This document shows positions 1 through 7,705 of a DNA stretch of 15,622 nt, piece by piece. Origin of the DNA: Patescibacteria group bacterium (lineage in GTDB: Bacteria > Patescibacteriota > Gracilibacteria > UBA1369); assembly GCA_018825335.1 (NCBI GenBank), contig JAHJEW010000056.1:1-15622 (forward strand), in the 5' to 3' direction. The notes beneath the pieces are model-generated. The model was not told the DNA's origin, searched no databases, and saw only the letters and a program-made list of their open reading frames with translations. The translations under genes were made by a program, and so were the position numbers. Each line of letters starts with the position of its first letter. Position 1 is the first letter of the stretch.

Positions 1-723
1 AAACCGTTCCGGATTACGGGACCGGCATCGAACAACGCTTTCAGCCTGGAAAAGCGCCCGCATAAAAGCATTTATGTAGGTTCGCTAAAGGAAGGCGCAA
101 TTTCGGATGTAAAAAGCGGAACTGACATAGTTTTCGAAGAACTGGATGAAAACGGAAAACTCATTACCTGTTATGGTCTGAAAAATTTCATTAAAACGAG
201 GCTGGACTCCGCGCCCGCCTACATCTTCGACAATCACAACCACGCATTCACATTCTGGTGTGCGGAGCTTAAATCCGGCGGCATCACGGCGGGCGCTTCC
301 CTCATTCACATTGACCAGCACAAAGACTGCCGAAAACCCGCTTCGTATCTATCCACGAAAGAACTCAAAGATCTGAAAAAAGTGGTTCGGTACGTGAACA
401 CCGTGCTAAACGTGGGTAATTTTATCCCGCCCGCGCAGCGGGCGGGCCTGATCAAAGACACCATAATCATAGACTCGCGGGCTTCCATGGAAGCGTTTCG
501 GAAAAAAGACAGTATTCCAACCAATCTTATTCTGGACATCGACCTTGATTTCTTTTCACCGGAAATGGATTACATCCCGTCCGTTGATAAAGTGAATTTC
601 ATACGTCGTCTTATCCCGTTCGCCTCACTAATCACCATAGCCACGTCCCCATTTTTTATCGATCAAAATATGGCGCTGAAGCGGCTTCGGGAAATAGCCG
701 ATGGGTTGGAGAATCACAAATAA
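1..723 (+). CDS. UPF0489-family protein, 5' truncated
   Basis: The frame is open from the first base of the window and ends at TAA 721-723, giving 240 visible residues; the true start lies upstream. Landmarks are YIFDNHNHAF (about residues 74-83), IHIDQHKDC (102-110), LNVGNFIPPA (136-145) and LILDIDLDFFSP (about 176-187). Regularly spaced Asp/His pairs (DNHNH, HIDQH, DIDLD) are what a metal-binding arginase-like fold would show. They match my memory of UPF0489 (human C5orf22 relatives), a family proposed to be arginase-related but without an established reaction. No signal peptide or membrane segment is visible, so it is probably cytoplasmic. The next gene has its own promoter 3 bases after the stop, so the two are probably not co-transcribed from that point. 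Family is moderately sure; the substrate is unknown. Confidence 0.72.
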   Translation, partial: KPFRITGPASNNAFSLEKRPHKSIYVGSLKEGAISDVKSGTDIVFEELDENGKLITCYGLKNFIKTRLDSAPAYIFDNHNHAFTFWCAELKSGGITAGASLIHIDQHKDCRKPASYLSTKELKDLKKVVRYVNTVLNVGNFIPPAQRAGLIKDTIIIDSRASMEAFRKKDSIPTNLILDIDLDFFSPEMDYIPSVDKVNFIRRLIPFASLITIATSPFFIDQNMALKRLREIADGLENHK

Positions 724-725
724 AC

Positions 726-753
726 TTGTAAGACGCACGCTTTAAAGTATACT
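726..753 (+). promoter_or_regulatory. sigma70-type promoter for the LCP gene
   Basis: TTGTAA (726-731), a 16-bp spacer and TATACT (748-753) resemble a vegetative promoter. It sits just after the stop of the upstream gene and predicts transcription starting near 760. The leader before ATG 777 would be under 20 nt, with no Shine-Dalgarno. Confidence 0.5.
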
Positions 754-776
754 TTTCACACTTGCGCCTATTTGTT

Positions 777-1979
777 ATGCAGGGAAAACAATCACAAAAA
801 GAAGTTCGTAAAGATGCCATGTTGAAGTTGGCAATGGGACTTCTTGTAATACTTATTATTGCAAACACCATTCAGCTTTCAAGGTTTGGTGAAATCGTGG
901 AGCGCGTGGACAATTACAACAAAGGCGTCGTCGACGAACTTGGCGGATTCCGCAGCGATATAAGCTCTTTTGGCAACGATATAAACGAAATGCGCAGTTT
1001 TCTGCTTCTTCCACCGAAAGATTATTCATACGCGGAAAAAGATACAGAAATAAATGAAGACAGGACAATGGAAACCTCCGCAGCGGAGCAGGCGATTTAC
1101 GGCTTTCTTGGCAGCTACATAGATGAAAAAACAGCGGAGAAAAACAAGGAAGCGGCAAAACAGCGGATACAGTCGCTTTATGAAAATATCGGAAAAGCTC
1201 TGGTGGACGAAGGTTTGTCTGCCGGAAATGTGGAGCAGAACGGGGATATATATTCTTTCAAGATATTTTCGGGAAGCGAACCGCTCTATGCGGTGATAGG
1301 TGACATCAAGTCGGATGAAACCATTATTCAGAGTTCAATCGGGGTCGGGCAGCTTAAACCGGATGATCTGGAAAATACATTCATTGCTTATATCACCGGA
1401 AATAAGGAAGAGGTGATAAAGACAAAAGCTCTGCTCGCCGCGAAAAAAACGGAAATCGGCACCCTGGTGGAAAGCCCGGAGATAAGCAAAGTTTTGGTCG
1501 AAAAGAAACTTTCAATGCAAACGGAGCCGCTTGAAGAAAATGACGCTTTATTTTTCCCGATAAAAAGCAGCGAGGGAACGGAGCTGTTATCAATAAGTCT
1601 GGCCAGAAAAAACGGAACATACGGATTAAAGGATAAAACTTTTGAAACCGGTGAGCAGCTTGCGACTGCACTTATCGAGCAACTTCGGGAACTGGACGTG
1701 TCGACATCGATGGAAAAAATGATTGCCGCGCGGCGCGCCGAAATCGAAGCGATTTTAAGCGAAAAAACTTTCAGGGACATGCTGAAAGCGGAGGATCTCG
1801 CGGCGGACACGGCGCCGCGCGCCGCGTACAACCAGCTCCTTTACGACATCAAGGATTCCAAAGGCACTGTTAAGTTTTCATTCGTAATCGAACTCTCATC
1901 CGGCTCACTTAAAGTCCTCATGGACAACAGGGAAATCGACCTTTTCACCTTTTTACAGGGCTCAAAAAAAAAGCCCTGA
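777..1979 (+). CDS. Membrane anchor and repeated extracellular region of an LCP protein (zero-frame part)
   Basis: From ATG 777 this frame encodes 400 residues and stops at TGA 1977-1979. A short basic N-terminus is followed by one membrane segment (about residues 20-34, MGLLVILIIANTI), a helical stretch with coiled-coil character (about 36-76), and three related modules of about 90 residues (roughly 105-187, 198-288, 292-383). Each module has a charged helix (EAAKQRI, AAKKTEI, AARRAEI) followed by a beta-rich part. It has no catalytic domain: that lies directly downstream in the -1 frame (1973-2911). Normal LCP proteins are one chain with an N-terminal anchor and an external catalytic domain, so I regard this as the first 399 residues of a 711-residue protein. 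ATG 777 fits the promoter at 726-753. A TTG at 762 is possible but would leave almost no leader. The modules match no family I can name. Confidence 0.8.
   Translation: MQGKQSQKEVRKDAMLKLAMGLLVILIIANTIQLSRFGEIVERVDNYNKGVVDELGGFRSDISSFGNDINEMRSFLLLPPKDYSYAEKDTEINEDRTMETSAAEQAIYGFLGSYIDEKTAEKNKEAAKQRIQSLYENIGKALVDEGLSAGNVEQNGDIYSFKIFSGSEPLYAVIGDIKSDETIIQSSIGVGQLKPDDLENTFIAYITGNKEEVIKTKALLAAKKTEIGTLVESPEISKVLVEKKLSMQTEPLEENDALFFPIKSSEGTELLSISLARKNGTYGLKDKTFETGEQLATALIEQLRELDVSTSMEKMIAARRAEIEAILSEKTFRDMLKAEDLAADTAPRAAYNQLLYDIKDSKGTVKFSFVIELSSGSLKVLMDNREIDLFTFLQGSKKKP
1956..1978 (+). other. Candidate frameshift site: A9G slippery tract in a hairpin
   Basis: Nine A's (1964-1972) and G1973 contain the heptamer A AAA AAG (1967-1973) in the correct phase with the upstream frame. 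This is the same heptamer used in E. coli dnaX. The tract is bracketed by a perfect inverted repeat, CAGGGCT (1956-1962) and AGCCCTG (1972-1978), so most A's are in the loop. A -1 slip after AAG continues as GCC CTG AAT and enters the LCP frame. Without a slip the ribosome stops 2 codons later at TGA 1977. A weaker alternative stem pairs AGCCC (1972-1976) with GGGCT (1989-1993). An A9 run is also long enough for RNA polymerase slippage. A sequencing or assembly miscount of the run cannot be excluded from one sequence. Confidence 0.55.
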
Positions 1980-2911
1980 ATTCCTCCGGGGCTCTTCCCG
2001 ATTATGAAGATGAAGCCAAATCCATTGACGGTCAGCTGAATATTCTTATCGCGGGAAAGCACGACAATCTTGTCGATACCATGATTTTCGCCAACATCGA
2101 TCCAATAAAAAGAAAAATAACTCTAATCAGTCTGCCCAGGGATCTCTATTACAACGGCCGGAAAATCAACAGCATCTACCGGCTTTACGGAATGGACGAA
2201 CTGAAACGCACGCTTTCTTTCATAAGCGGATACAAAATCGATCGCTATATCCTTATAGACATGTACGCATTTATGGATGTCATAGACATGATTGGCGGAA
2301 TCGACGTTCACCTTGATCAGGCCGTTATCGATCCGACTTACAAAACTTTCGACGGCGGCGAGTGGGGAACGCTGTACTACAGAGCCGGTGACCACCATCT
2401 TTCCGGCAAACAGGCCTTAAGATTGGCGCGCACCCGTCACACCTCCTCCGATTTCGCCAGATCGGAAAGACAACATCTTATTCTGGAGGCGATACAAACC
2501 AAGGCTCTTAATTTTGGTTTTGGCGACGCGGAATCTTTAAAGTCCATGGCGGAAGTCATTCTTTCCAGAACCGAAACCGACATTAATCTCGCCGAAGCCA
2601 TTTCATACTTCTTCCGCTATCAAAGTTTCAAAATTAATGGCGGTTATACAGTTTCATCCGGTAACGTTCTGGTTTCAAAATACACCGGCGATCTAAAGCG
2701 CGAAGAATATAATTGTGAAGAGGTTGAAGAACAAAACCCGCTGCAGGAAACTTTGCCCGCTCCGTTAACAGCAGTGCCTTCCACCGCTGAAAAGTCTCCT
2801 CCCGACCCATGCGCCAACATTGAAAAAGGTGAGTACATTCTCCTGCCGCATGGTGACGACTGGAATACGATCCGCGTGTTTTTCAATAAAATCATTGAGC
2901 AGGGAGCATAG
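1973..2911 (+). CDS. LytR-CpsA-Psr (LCP) catalytic domain, reached by -1 frameshift
   Basis: LCP proteins transfer lipid-linked glycopolymers onto peptidoglycan outside the membrane. The fold begins with NILIAGKHDN at base 2039, but the first ATG/GTG/TTG in this frame is 2081, inside the fold; the previous in-frame stop is 1910-1912. Translation must therefore enter from the 777 frame. Numbered on the 711-residue fusion, conserved features are D434 (VDTM), R455-D456 (SLPRDLY), and the Arg/Asp cluster 552-566 (RTRHTSSDFARSERQ), all typical active-site or pyrophosphate-contact positions. IGGIDV and YTVSSGNVLVSKYTG follow the family pattern. A Pro/Thr-rich linker leads to a short C-terminal motif, YILLPHGDDW. 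No signal or membrane segment of its own is present, so without the upstream anchor it could not reach the wall. An annotator starting at 2081 would cut the first strand of the domain. Confidence 0.85.
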   Translation, partial: ALNSSGALPDYEDEAKSIDGQLNILIAGKHDNLVDTMIFANIDPIKRKITLISLPRDLYYNGRKINSIYRLYGMDELKRTLSFISGYKIDRYILIDMYAFMDVIDMIGGIDVHLDQAVIDPTYKTFDGGEWGTLYYRAGDHHLSGKQALRLARTRHTSSDFARSERQHLILEAIQTKALNFGFGDAESLKSMAEVILSRTETDINLAEAISYFFRYQSFKINGGYTVSSGNVLVSKYTGDLKREEYNCEEVEEQNPLQETLPAPLTAVPSTAEKSPPDPCANIEKGEYILLPHGDDWNTIRVFFNKIIEQGA

Positions 2912-3641
2912 CGGCCATTCCCAGACTTAAAATTACCGCCGTCTCCATTCGCAGGATTCTTTTTCCCAGCGAGTAGCAGCGCAGTCCCGCCGCATTAATC
3001 GCCTCTTTTTCAGCGGCGCTGAACCCGCCTTCCGGCCCTATTAAAATAGAGATATCGCCGGAAATCGACTGCAAAACATCGGGCAATAATTCCGCATCCT
3101 TCCTCTCCATTGCCACTAAAAAATTTCCCGCTTTCGCTATATAATCGACCAGCGATCCTTTCAATTCCAATGCCGGAACAACGGCCCTTTCCGATTGCTC
3201 AGCCGCTTCCCGCATGATTTTTTCAAGCCGATCGGGGCGCAGATCATGTTTCATTTGTGAAAACTCGCTTTTTAACAGCACTACGCGCCTGACTCCCAGC
3301 TCAACCGCTTTCTGTAAAATCATTGCGAGCTTATCCGGTTTATTTGGCAGACATAAAACCAGCTCAAGCCCGAAAGATAGTTCATTCAAATTCTCGTTTC
3401 TGCTCCTGAAAATTAACCCCACCTCACGTTTATTGGCACTTACGACTTCAAAACGGAACTCAAAAAAAGGCGGTCCGTCCTTTCCGGTCAATAAAACCAC
3501 TTCATCACCCGGTTTAACTCTTAAAACTTTTACCAGCTGATCAAAAACAGCGCTCTCCAGCCGGTTTGAAAGCACCACTTCTTTTTCGCCAAGATCCGGC
3601 TCCTTCAGCTCCCCTGTAAAAAAACGATACATTCGCGGCAT
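2892..3641 (-). CDS. rsmE: 16S rRNA (uridine1498-N3)-methyltransferase RsmE
   Basis: RsmE methylates N3 of U1498 in 16S rRNA using S-adenosylmethionine. The 249-residue product has an N-terminal PUA-like part (MYRFF, then VKVLRVKPGD) and a SPOUT knot. Signature segments are KPDKLAMILQKAVELGV (about residues 101-117), AAEQSER (146-152), ILIGPEGGF (199-207) and LGKRILRMETA (225-235), which form the SAM-binding knot. Length is usual for the family. I chose ATG 3641 (MPRMYRFF); ATG 3630-3632 is possible. The reading frame extends to 3725, but those extra residues overlap the promoter region and do not resemble the family. Its stop (TGA) lies inside the convergent LCP gene, giving a 20-bp tail overlap. 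Identification is firm. Confidence 0.95.
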   Translation of the reverse strand: MPRMYRFFTGELKEPDLGEKEVVLSNRLESAVFDQLVKVLRVKPGDEVVLLTGKDGPPFFEFRFEVVSANKREVGLIFRSRNENLNELSFGLELVLCLPNKPDKLAMILQKAVELGVRRVVLLKSEFSQMKHDLRPDRLEKIMREAAEQSERAVVPALELKGSLVDYIAKAGNFLVAMERKDAELLPDVLQSISGDISILIGPEGGFSAAEKEAINAAGLRCYSLGKRILRMETAVILSLGMAAMLPAQ

Positions 3642-3662
3642 AATCAATAAAAACTTATTATG

Positions 3663-3698
3663 TTCACTAATTATAAGCTGTAACTTATAATAAGAGGG
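3663..3698. promoter_or_regulatory. Divergent rsmE / CNNM promoter region with palindrome
   Basis: A perfect inverted repeat TTATAAG-N6-CTTATAA (3671-3690) carries a -10 hexamer at each end: TATAAT on the minus strand (3670-3675, toward rsmE) and TATAAT on the plus strand (3686-3691, toward the CNNM gene). The plus promoter has TTCACT (3663-3668) at 17-bp spacing. The minus -35 is poor (CCCTCT, revcomp of 3693-3698). The two promoters overlap, so they may compete for polymerase. Neither start codon has a Shine-Dalgarno. Confidence 0.45.
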
Positions 3699-3725
3699 CA
3701 AGTACAAACAATGATACCATAACAA

Positions 3726-5018
3726 ATGAACGTCTATCTGGAAATACTGTTGATCCTGGGACTTATTTTATTGAACGGATTTTTTGCCGCATCGGAAATC
3801 GCAATAATTTCACTGCGTCGCAGCAAAACCAAAGAACTGGTAAAAAAGGGAGTAAAAAGCGCGCTGATAGTGGATGCATTCCAGAAAGATCACCAACATT
3901 TTCTGGCCACAATACAGGTTGGGATAACTGTTATTGGAACCTTCGCGTCAGCATTTGGTGGAGCAAGTTTGGTGGGGGATCTGGCGCCGGTGGTAAGGAA
4001 AATACCGTTGGAATTTTTTCAACAGTATGACGAGCTGACCGCTTTCCTGATTGTGGTAATCTTAATATCTTATTTCTCCCTGGTTTTGGGTGAACTGGTG
4101 CCGAAATCTCTGGCGCTCCAGTTTACAGAGAAAATAGCCCTTGCGGTAAGTTATCCAATTAAGTTTTTTTCCTCTATCTTCAATATTTTCGTAAAAATTC
4201 TTACCTTTTCCAGCAATCTGGTTCTTAAACCGCTGAAATCCAAAAGGAATTTTTTTGAGACCAATTTATCCGAGGAAGAAATCCGTTCTCTTTTGGAAGA
4301 AGGCAAAGAGGCCGGAACAATCGAAAAAAGAGAACACGAAATACTTGAAAATGTCTTTGAATTCGGTGATGCGGATGTTGCCAAAGTAATGATTCCGCAC
4401 AACCGCATTGATGTATTGGACGTAGAGCTTGATCCGGAACAATTTGTTCAGAAAATGCTGACGCAAAACCATACAAGAATTCCCGTATACGAAGATCAGG
4501 TGGATAACATTATCGGGATTATATTCAGCAAAGACGTGTTTGCCAAATTGGCCAGAAAACAGAAAATCAATATTCGTGAACTTCTCAGACCTCCGCTTTT
4601 CGTGCCTAACACCCAAAGACTTTACGATGTAATGCAAAAATTCAAACGGGCACAAATGCACATGGCAATAGTGCTGGATGAACATGGGGGAGTCGATGGG
4701 ATTGTAACTCTGGAAGATATCCTGGAAGAAATCGTCGGTGACATTCAGGACGAGGTGGATAAAATAAACAAAGAAATACAAAAGCAGGCTGATGGAAGTT
4801 ATTTAGTGGACGGAAGTACCTCGATAACGGACCTAAATCGCGTGATGGAAACATCATTACCGGAAGACGCACAGTACAATTCGATCTCCGGTTTTATTCT
4901 GGAACTTGTAAAAAGGTTCCCAAAAAAGAATGAAGTTATTGAGTATGAAAATTTGATATTCCAGATAAAAGAAAAGACGAAAAAAAGAATTAAAACAATC
5001 AGCGTAAGAAAAATCTAG
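3726..5018 (+). CDS. CNNM/HlyC-CorC-type membrane protein (DUF21, CBS pair, CorC_HlyC domain)
   Basis: This family (CNNM/CorB/YhdP-like, historically 'hemolysin') is linked to magnesium and cation export across the cytoplasmic membrane. The 430 residues follow the standard order. DUF21 spans about 1-185 with hydrophobic segments near 5-30, 60-85, 104-125 and 136-165, and includes the conserved small-residue start LNGFFAASEIAI and LGELVPKSLAL. Next come a helical linker (LSEEEIRSLLEEG), two CBS motifs (about 215-330, with TRIPVYE and VDGIVTLEDILEEIVG), and a C-terminal CorC_HlyC domain (about 350-425, with YLVDGSTSITDLN). Length and architecture are complete. ATG 3726 is the natural start because the first DUF21 helix begins at once. 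The stop TAG shares the CTAG tetranucleotide with the stop of the opposing PBP gene. Transported ion is inferred from the family only. Confidence 0.9.
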   Translation: MNVYLEILLILGLILLNGFFAASEIAIISLRRSKTKELVKKGVKSALIVDAFQKDHQHFLATIQVGITVIGTFASAFGGASLVGDLAPVVRKIPLEFFQQYDELTAFLIVVILISYFSLVLGELVPKSLALQFTEKIALAVSYPIKFFSSIFNIFVKILTFSSNLVLKPLKSKRNFFETNLSEEEIRSLLEEGKEAGTIEKREHEILENVFEFGDADVAKVMIPHNRIDVLDVELDPEQFVQKMLTQNHTRIPVYEDQVDNIIGIIFSKDVFAKLARKQKINIRELLRPPLFVPNTQRLYDVMQKFKRAQMHMAIVLDEHGGVDGIVTLEDILEEIVGDIQDEVDKINKEIQKQADGSYLVDGSTSITDLNRVMETSLPEDAQYNSISGFILELVKRFPKKNEVIEYENLIFQIKEKTKKRIKTISVRKI

Positions 5019-7699
5019 AAACCTTCCGAAACTCCGCTATCGGTTACGGCCGGTTGAACGGGAACGGGCGGAAGTTCGGCGGGAGGGGACGACGGCGGAA
5101 CCGGAGCGGGCTCGGGCAGCAAAACTGCGGCCGGTTCGGAAGCTGCGCCGCCGGAAGAATCTTCATTTGTACTGGAATCAGTTTGTTTTTTGGAATCGGA
5201 TCTGGTAAGAACAAAATCGGATTCCGGAACATCCGGTTCCTCTTCCTTCTTTTTAAACTGGGCATCATAATTTTTTGATTCCATGAAGCCCGGGAAAACT
5301 TCCTTGCCTTTCCAGATTAACCCTTCCGGTTCCGGAAAAGGTTCATCCGGAGTACCTTTCAGAATCGTTTCCATAAAAGTTTTCCAGATAGGTGCGGCGG
5401 CAGTCAGTCCCCAGGAAGTATAGGAAAGCTTGGAACCGTCGGCGTTACCCACCCAAACCCCGACTGCGATAGACGGAGTATAACCAAGTGTCAGTAAATT
5501 ATTGGGATAATTTATCTTACCGACTTTCTTGTTCGAAGTGCCGGTCTTGGCGGCAACCGTATGATCCTCAATAGATAATGTTGATCTCCAGCTGCCGGCC
5601 GGTCTGGCTAAAGGATCGGACAAAATATTGTTTACAATAAACGCCGCCTGCTGATCCATTACCAGTTCACTTTTATCTTCAAACTGTTCAAGTATCTCAC
5701 CGTCACGATTACGTACTTCCAAAATAGGATTGACCGGCGCGTGCACTCCTCCATTCGCAAGAGTGGCGTATCCGCCCAAAAGCTGCAGTAGACTGACCTC
5801 TCCGCTGCCGATAGCCATTGCCGGACCGTAATTGAAAGTCCAGCCGCGCTCATTTGATTGTTGATTAAATTCATTTTTAAATTCACGAAGTCTTGTTACT
5901 CCAAGCTTATCCAGAAAGTCCAGAAGCTTCTCCTCTTCTCCGGCAATATAAAAAGCCTTGATTGCGGGTATATTTCTGGATTGAGCCAACGCGTTCCTTA
6001 CCGTCATATTGCCCTTATATTGGTCATCCGAGTTCTTGGGAATGTAATTGTTATTAAAGACAGTCTTATAATCACCAAGCATGGTGCCGGATCCAATGCC
6101 GCCGTTTTGTATTGCAGCCGCATAAACAAGGGGTTTAAAAGATGAGCCGGGTTGTCTGTAGCTGGTGACAATATTTACCTGACCGTCGATATCACTGTCC
6201 CAGTAATTTCTGGAACCAACCATTGCCAGGACTTGTCCCGTGCGCGGGTCAATCGACACAAGCGCGGCATTATTTGCTCCGAAGCGGGATTGATTGCTTG
6301 CCGCGTGCTCTTCAATAACATCTTCCGCCAAAGATTGCATACGGGGATCAAGTGAAGTGACAACTTCAAGCCCGCCGCTCTCAACAAGTTCCTTTCCAAA
6401 TTTCTCTTCCAGAAGCTCTTTTACGTAAAAAACAAAATGGGGAGCTTCTATCTTATGAACAGGATCCAGAAATACCATGCGTAGCCCTTCATCCCACGCC
6501 GCCAGCATCTGTTCCCGCGAAATATATCTGTCCTCAACCATGCGTTGAAGTACAGCATCTTTACGTCCCCAAACATAATTGGGATCATCGGGGCCGCTGC
6601 ATTGCACGGCGGGAGCGCTCTCTTCCGTATCTTCATTGCCGGGCGCTGGAGACTTCACCGTTGCCGGATCCATCGGTGTTTCCGTTGAGATCAGGCTGGT
6701 ATCTTCAATAACCTCGCCTTCACGCGGGGAATCATCTCCGTGGCCGCAATAACCCATTAACTCTTTTCGATTCTGGCCGTAGGGAGAAAAATACGAGGGC
6801 GCTTTTGGCAAAGATGCCAAAACTGCGGATTCCGCCAGAGTTAGATCACTTACAGTTTTGCCAAAAAAAGTTTTTGAGGCGGCCTCAATTCCAAAAGCAT
6901 TGGAGCCATAAGGAATTTTATTCAAATACATCTCAAGAATATCATCTTTGGAAAAAAGCCACTCTATCTGCAAAGAAATCAACAGTTCTTTAATTTTTCT
7001 TTCATAAGTTCGCTCGGGGGACAGAAAAATATTTTTTGCAAGTTGTTGCGTGATTGTTGATGCGCCCTGTTTAATATCATCCTGCTCAATATTTTTCATC
7101 TGCGCGCGAATGATGCTGAAAATATCAAAACCAAGATGTTGATAAAAATTTTTATCTTCAATCGCAAGCGTTGCATGGATAGCATCTTTTGAAATATATG
7201 ATAATGGCACATATTTGCGATTCTCCTCATTGAAAATACTGTACAGGACGTTTCCTTCTCTATCGTAAATTGTAGTGGTTTCGGAAAAATTAATGTCCTT
7301 CAACTTGCTCACATCCGGGAGGTCGCGTCCGAATACCAGGAAAAGTATCGTTAGAGACAGAGCGAAAAGACCAAACAAAGCGCCTGCAATTTTCAATACT
7401 GTAAAAGCAGGCCTCTTATACTTTATGGCATATTTGCCGTACCTTCTGTTAAAGTAGTTTCTAAGAGAATGATGTGAAGAATCCAACGCAATTTTTTCTT
7501 TCAATTGAACTCCGGACAGCTTATTTTCAGGCCTGCATTCTTCAGGAACAAAAGCGGGCTGCTGTTCAATAATTTCTTCAACCTCCTTAATTTGTTCAAC
7601 CTTTTCAATTTTTTCAAGCTCCTGAACCCGCTCAACATTCTTTCGAACTTTTTTTATGGATTTCTTTTTACCAGATTTTTTTTGCTTTTTCTTGACCAT
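5015..7699 (-). CDS. Class A penicillin-binding protein (GT51 transglycosylase plus transpeptidase)
   Basis: This bifunctional wall synthase polymerises lipid II and cross-links stem peptides outside the membrane. The 894 residues comprise a very basic cytoplasmic N-terminus (KKKQKKSGKKK) and coiled region (about 20-50), one membrane helix (99-123), GT51 (about 150-307, catalytic Glu181 in IEDKNFYQHLGFD, plus GASTITQQLAKN), and a transpeptidase with SSFK (Ser519, Lys522), SRN (574-576) and KTGTS (718-722). A Pro/Glu/Ser-rich tail (about 820-894) ends the chain. Unusual is an acidic insert of roughly 65 residues (about 308-373) between GT51 and the linker, with Cys318 and Cys367. ATG 7699 is chosen; the 24-codon upstream extension would run through the terminator at 7737-7758. 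It resembles PBP1A (ponA/mrcA) in architecture, but I leave the symbol blank. Confidence 0.95.
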   Translation of the reverse strand: MVKKKQKKSGKKKSIKKVRKNVERVQELEKIEKVEQIKEVEEIIEQQPAFVPEECRPENKLSGVQLKEKIALDSSHHSLRNYFNRRYGKYAIKYKRPAFTVLKIAGALFGLFALSLTILFLVFGRDLPDVSKLKDINFSETTTIYDREGNVLYSIFNEENRKYVPLSYISKDAIHATLAIEDKNFYQHLGFDIFSIIRAQMKNIEQDDIKQGASTITQQLAKNIFLSPERTYERKIKELLISLQIEWLFSKDDILEMYLNKIPYGSNAFGIEAASKTFFGKTVSDLTLAESAVLASLPKAPSYFSPYGQNRKELMGYCGHGDDSPREGEVIEDTSLISTETPMDPATVKSPAPGNEDTEESAPAVQCSGPDDPNYVWGRKDAVLQRMVEDRYISREQMLAAWDEGLRMVFLDPVHKIEAPHFVFYVKELLEEKFGKELVESGGLEVVTSLDPRMQSLAEDVIEEHAASNQSRFGANNAALVSIDPRTGQVLAMVGSRNYWDSDIDGQVNIVTSYRQPGSSFKPLVYAAAIQNGGIGSGTMLGDYKTVFNNNYIPKNSDDQYKGNMTVRNALAQSRNIPAIKAFYIAGEEEKLLDFLDKLGVTRLREFKNEFNQQSNERGWTFNYGPAMAIGSGEVSLLQLLGGYATLANGGVHAPVNPILEVRNRDGEILEQFEDKSELVMDQQAAFIVNNILSDPLARPAGSWRSTLSIEDHTVAAKTGTSNKKVGKINYPNNLLTLGYTPSIAVGVWVGNADGSKLSYTSWGLTAAAPIWKTFMETILKGTPDEPFPEPEGLIWKGKEVFPGFMESKNYDAQFKKKEEEPDVPESDFVLTRSDSKKQTDSSTNEDSSGGAASEPAAVLLPEPAPVPPSSPPAELPPVPVQPAVTDSGVSEGF

Positions 7700-7705
7700 G
7701 CCTAT

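Noticed and set aside
1956..1978. Hairpin read as an intrinsic terminator within the LCP gene
   Set aside because: No T-tract follows the stem on either strand; the A-run is in the loop, and the downstream frame is clearly coding.
1910..2911. LCP gene as a plain pseudogene
   Set aside because: Both halves are otherwise intact with all key LCP residues, and the break falls exactly on a classic slippery heptamer; decay would more often show further lesions. Not fully excluded.
2081..2911. Independent LCP gene starting at ATG 2081
   Set aside because: This start cuts off the first conserved strand of the LCP fold (NILIAGKHDN) and leaves no membrane anchor or signal for an extracellular enzyme.
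3642..3725. N-terminal extension of RsmE to 3725
   Set aside because: It overlaps the divergent promoter region, and the added residues do not resemble RsmE N-termini.
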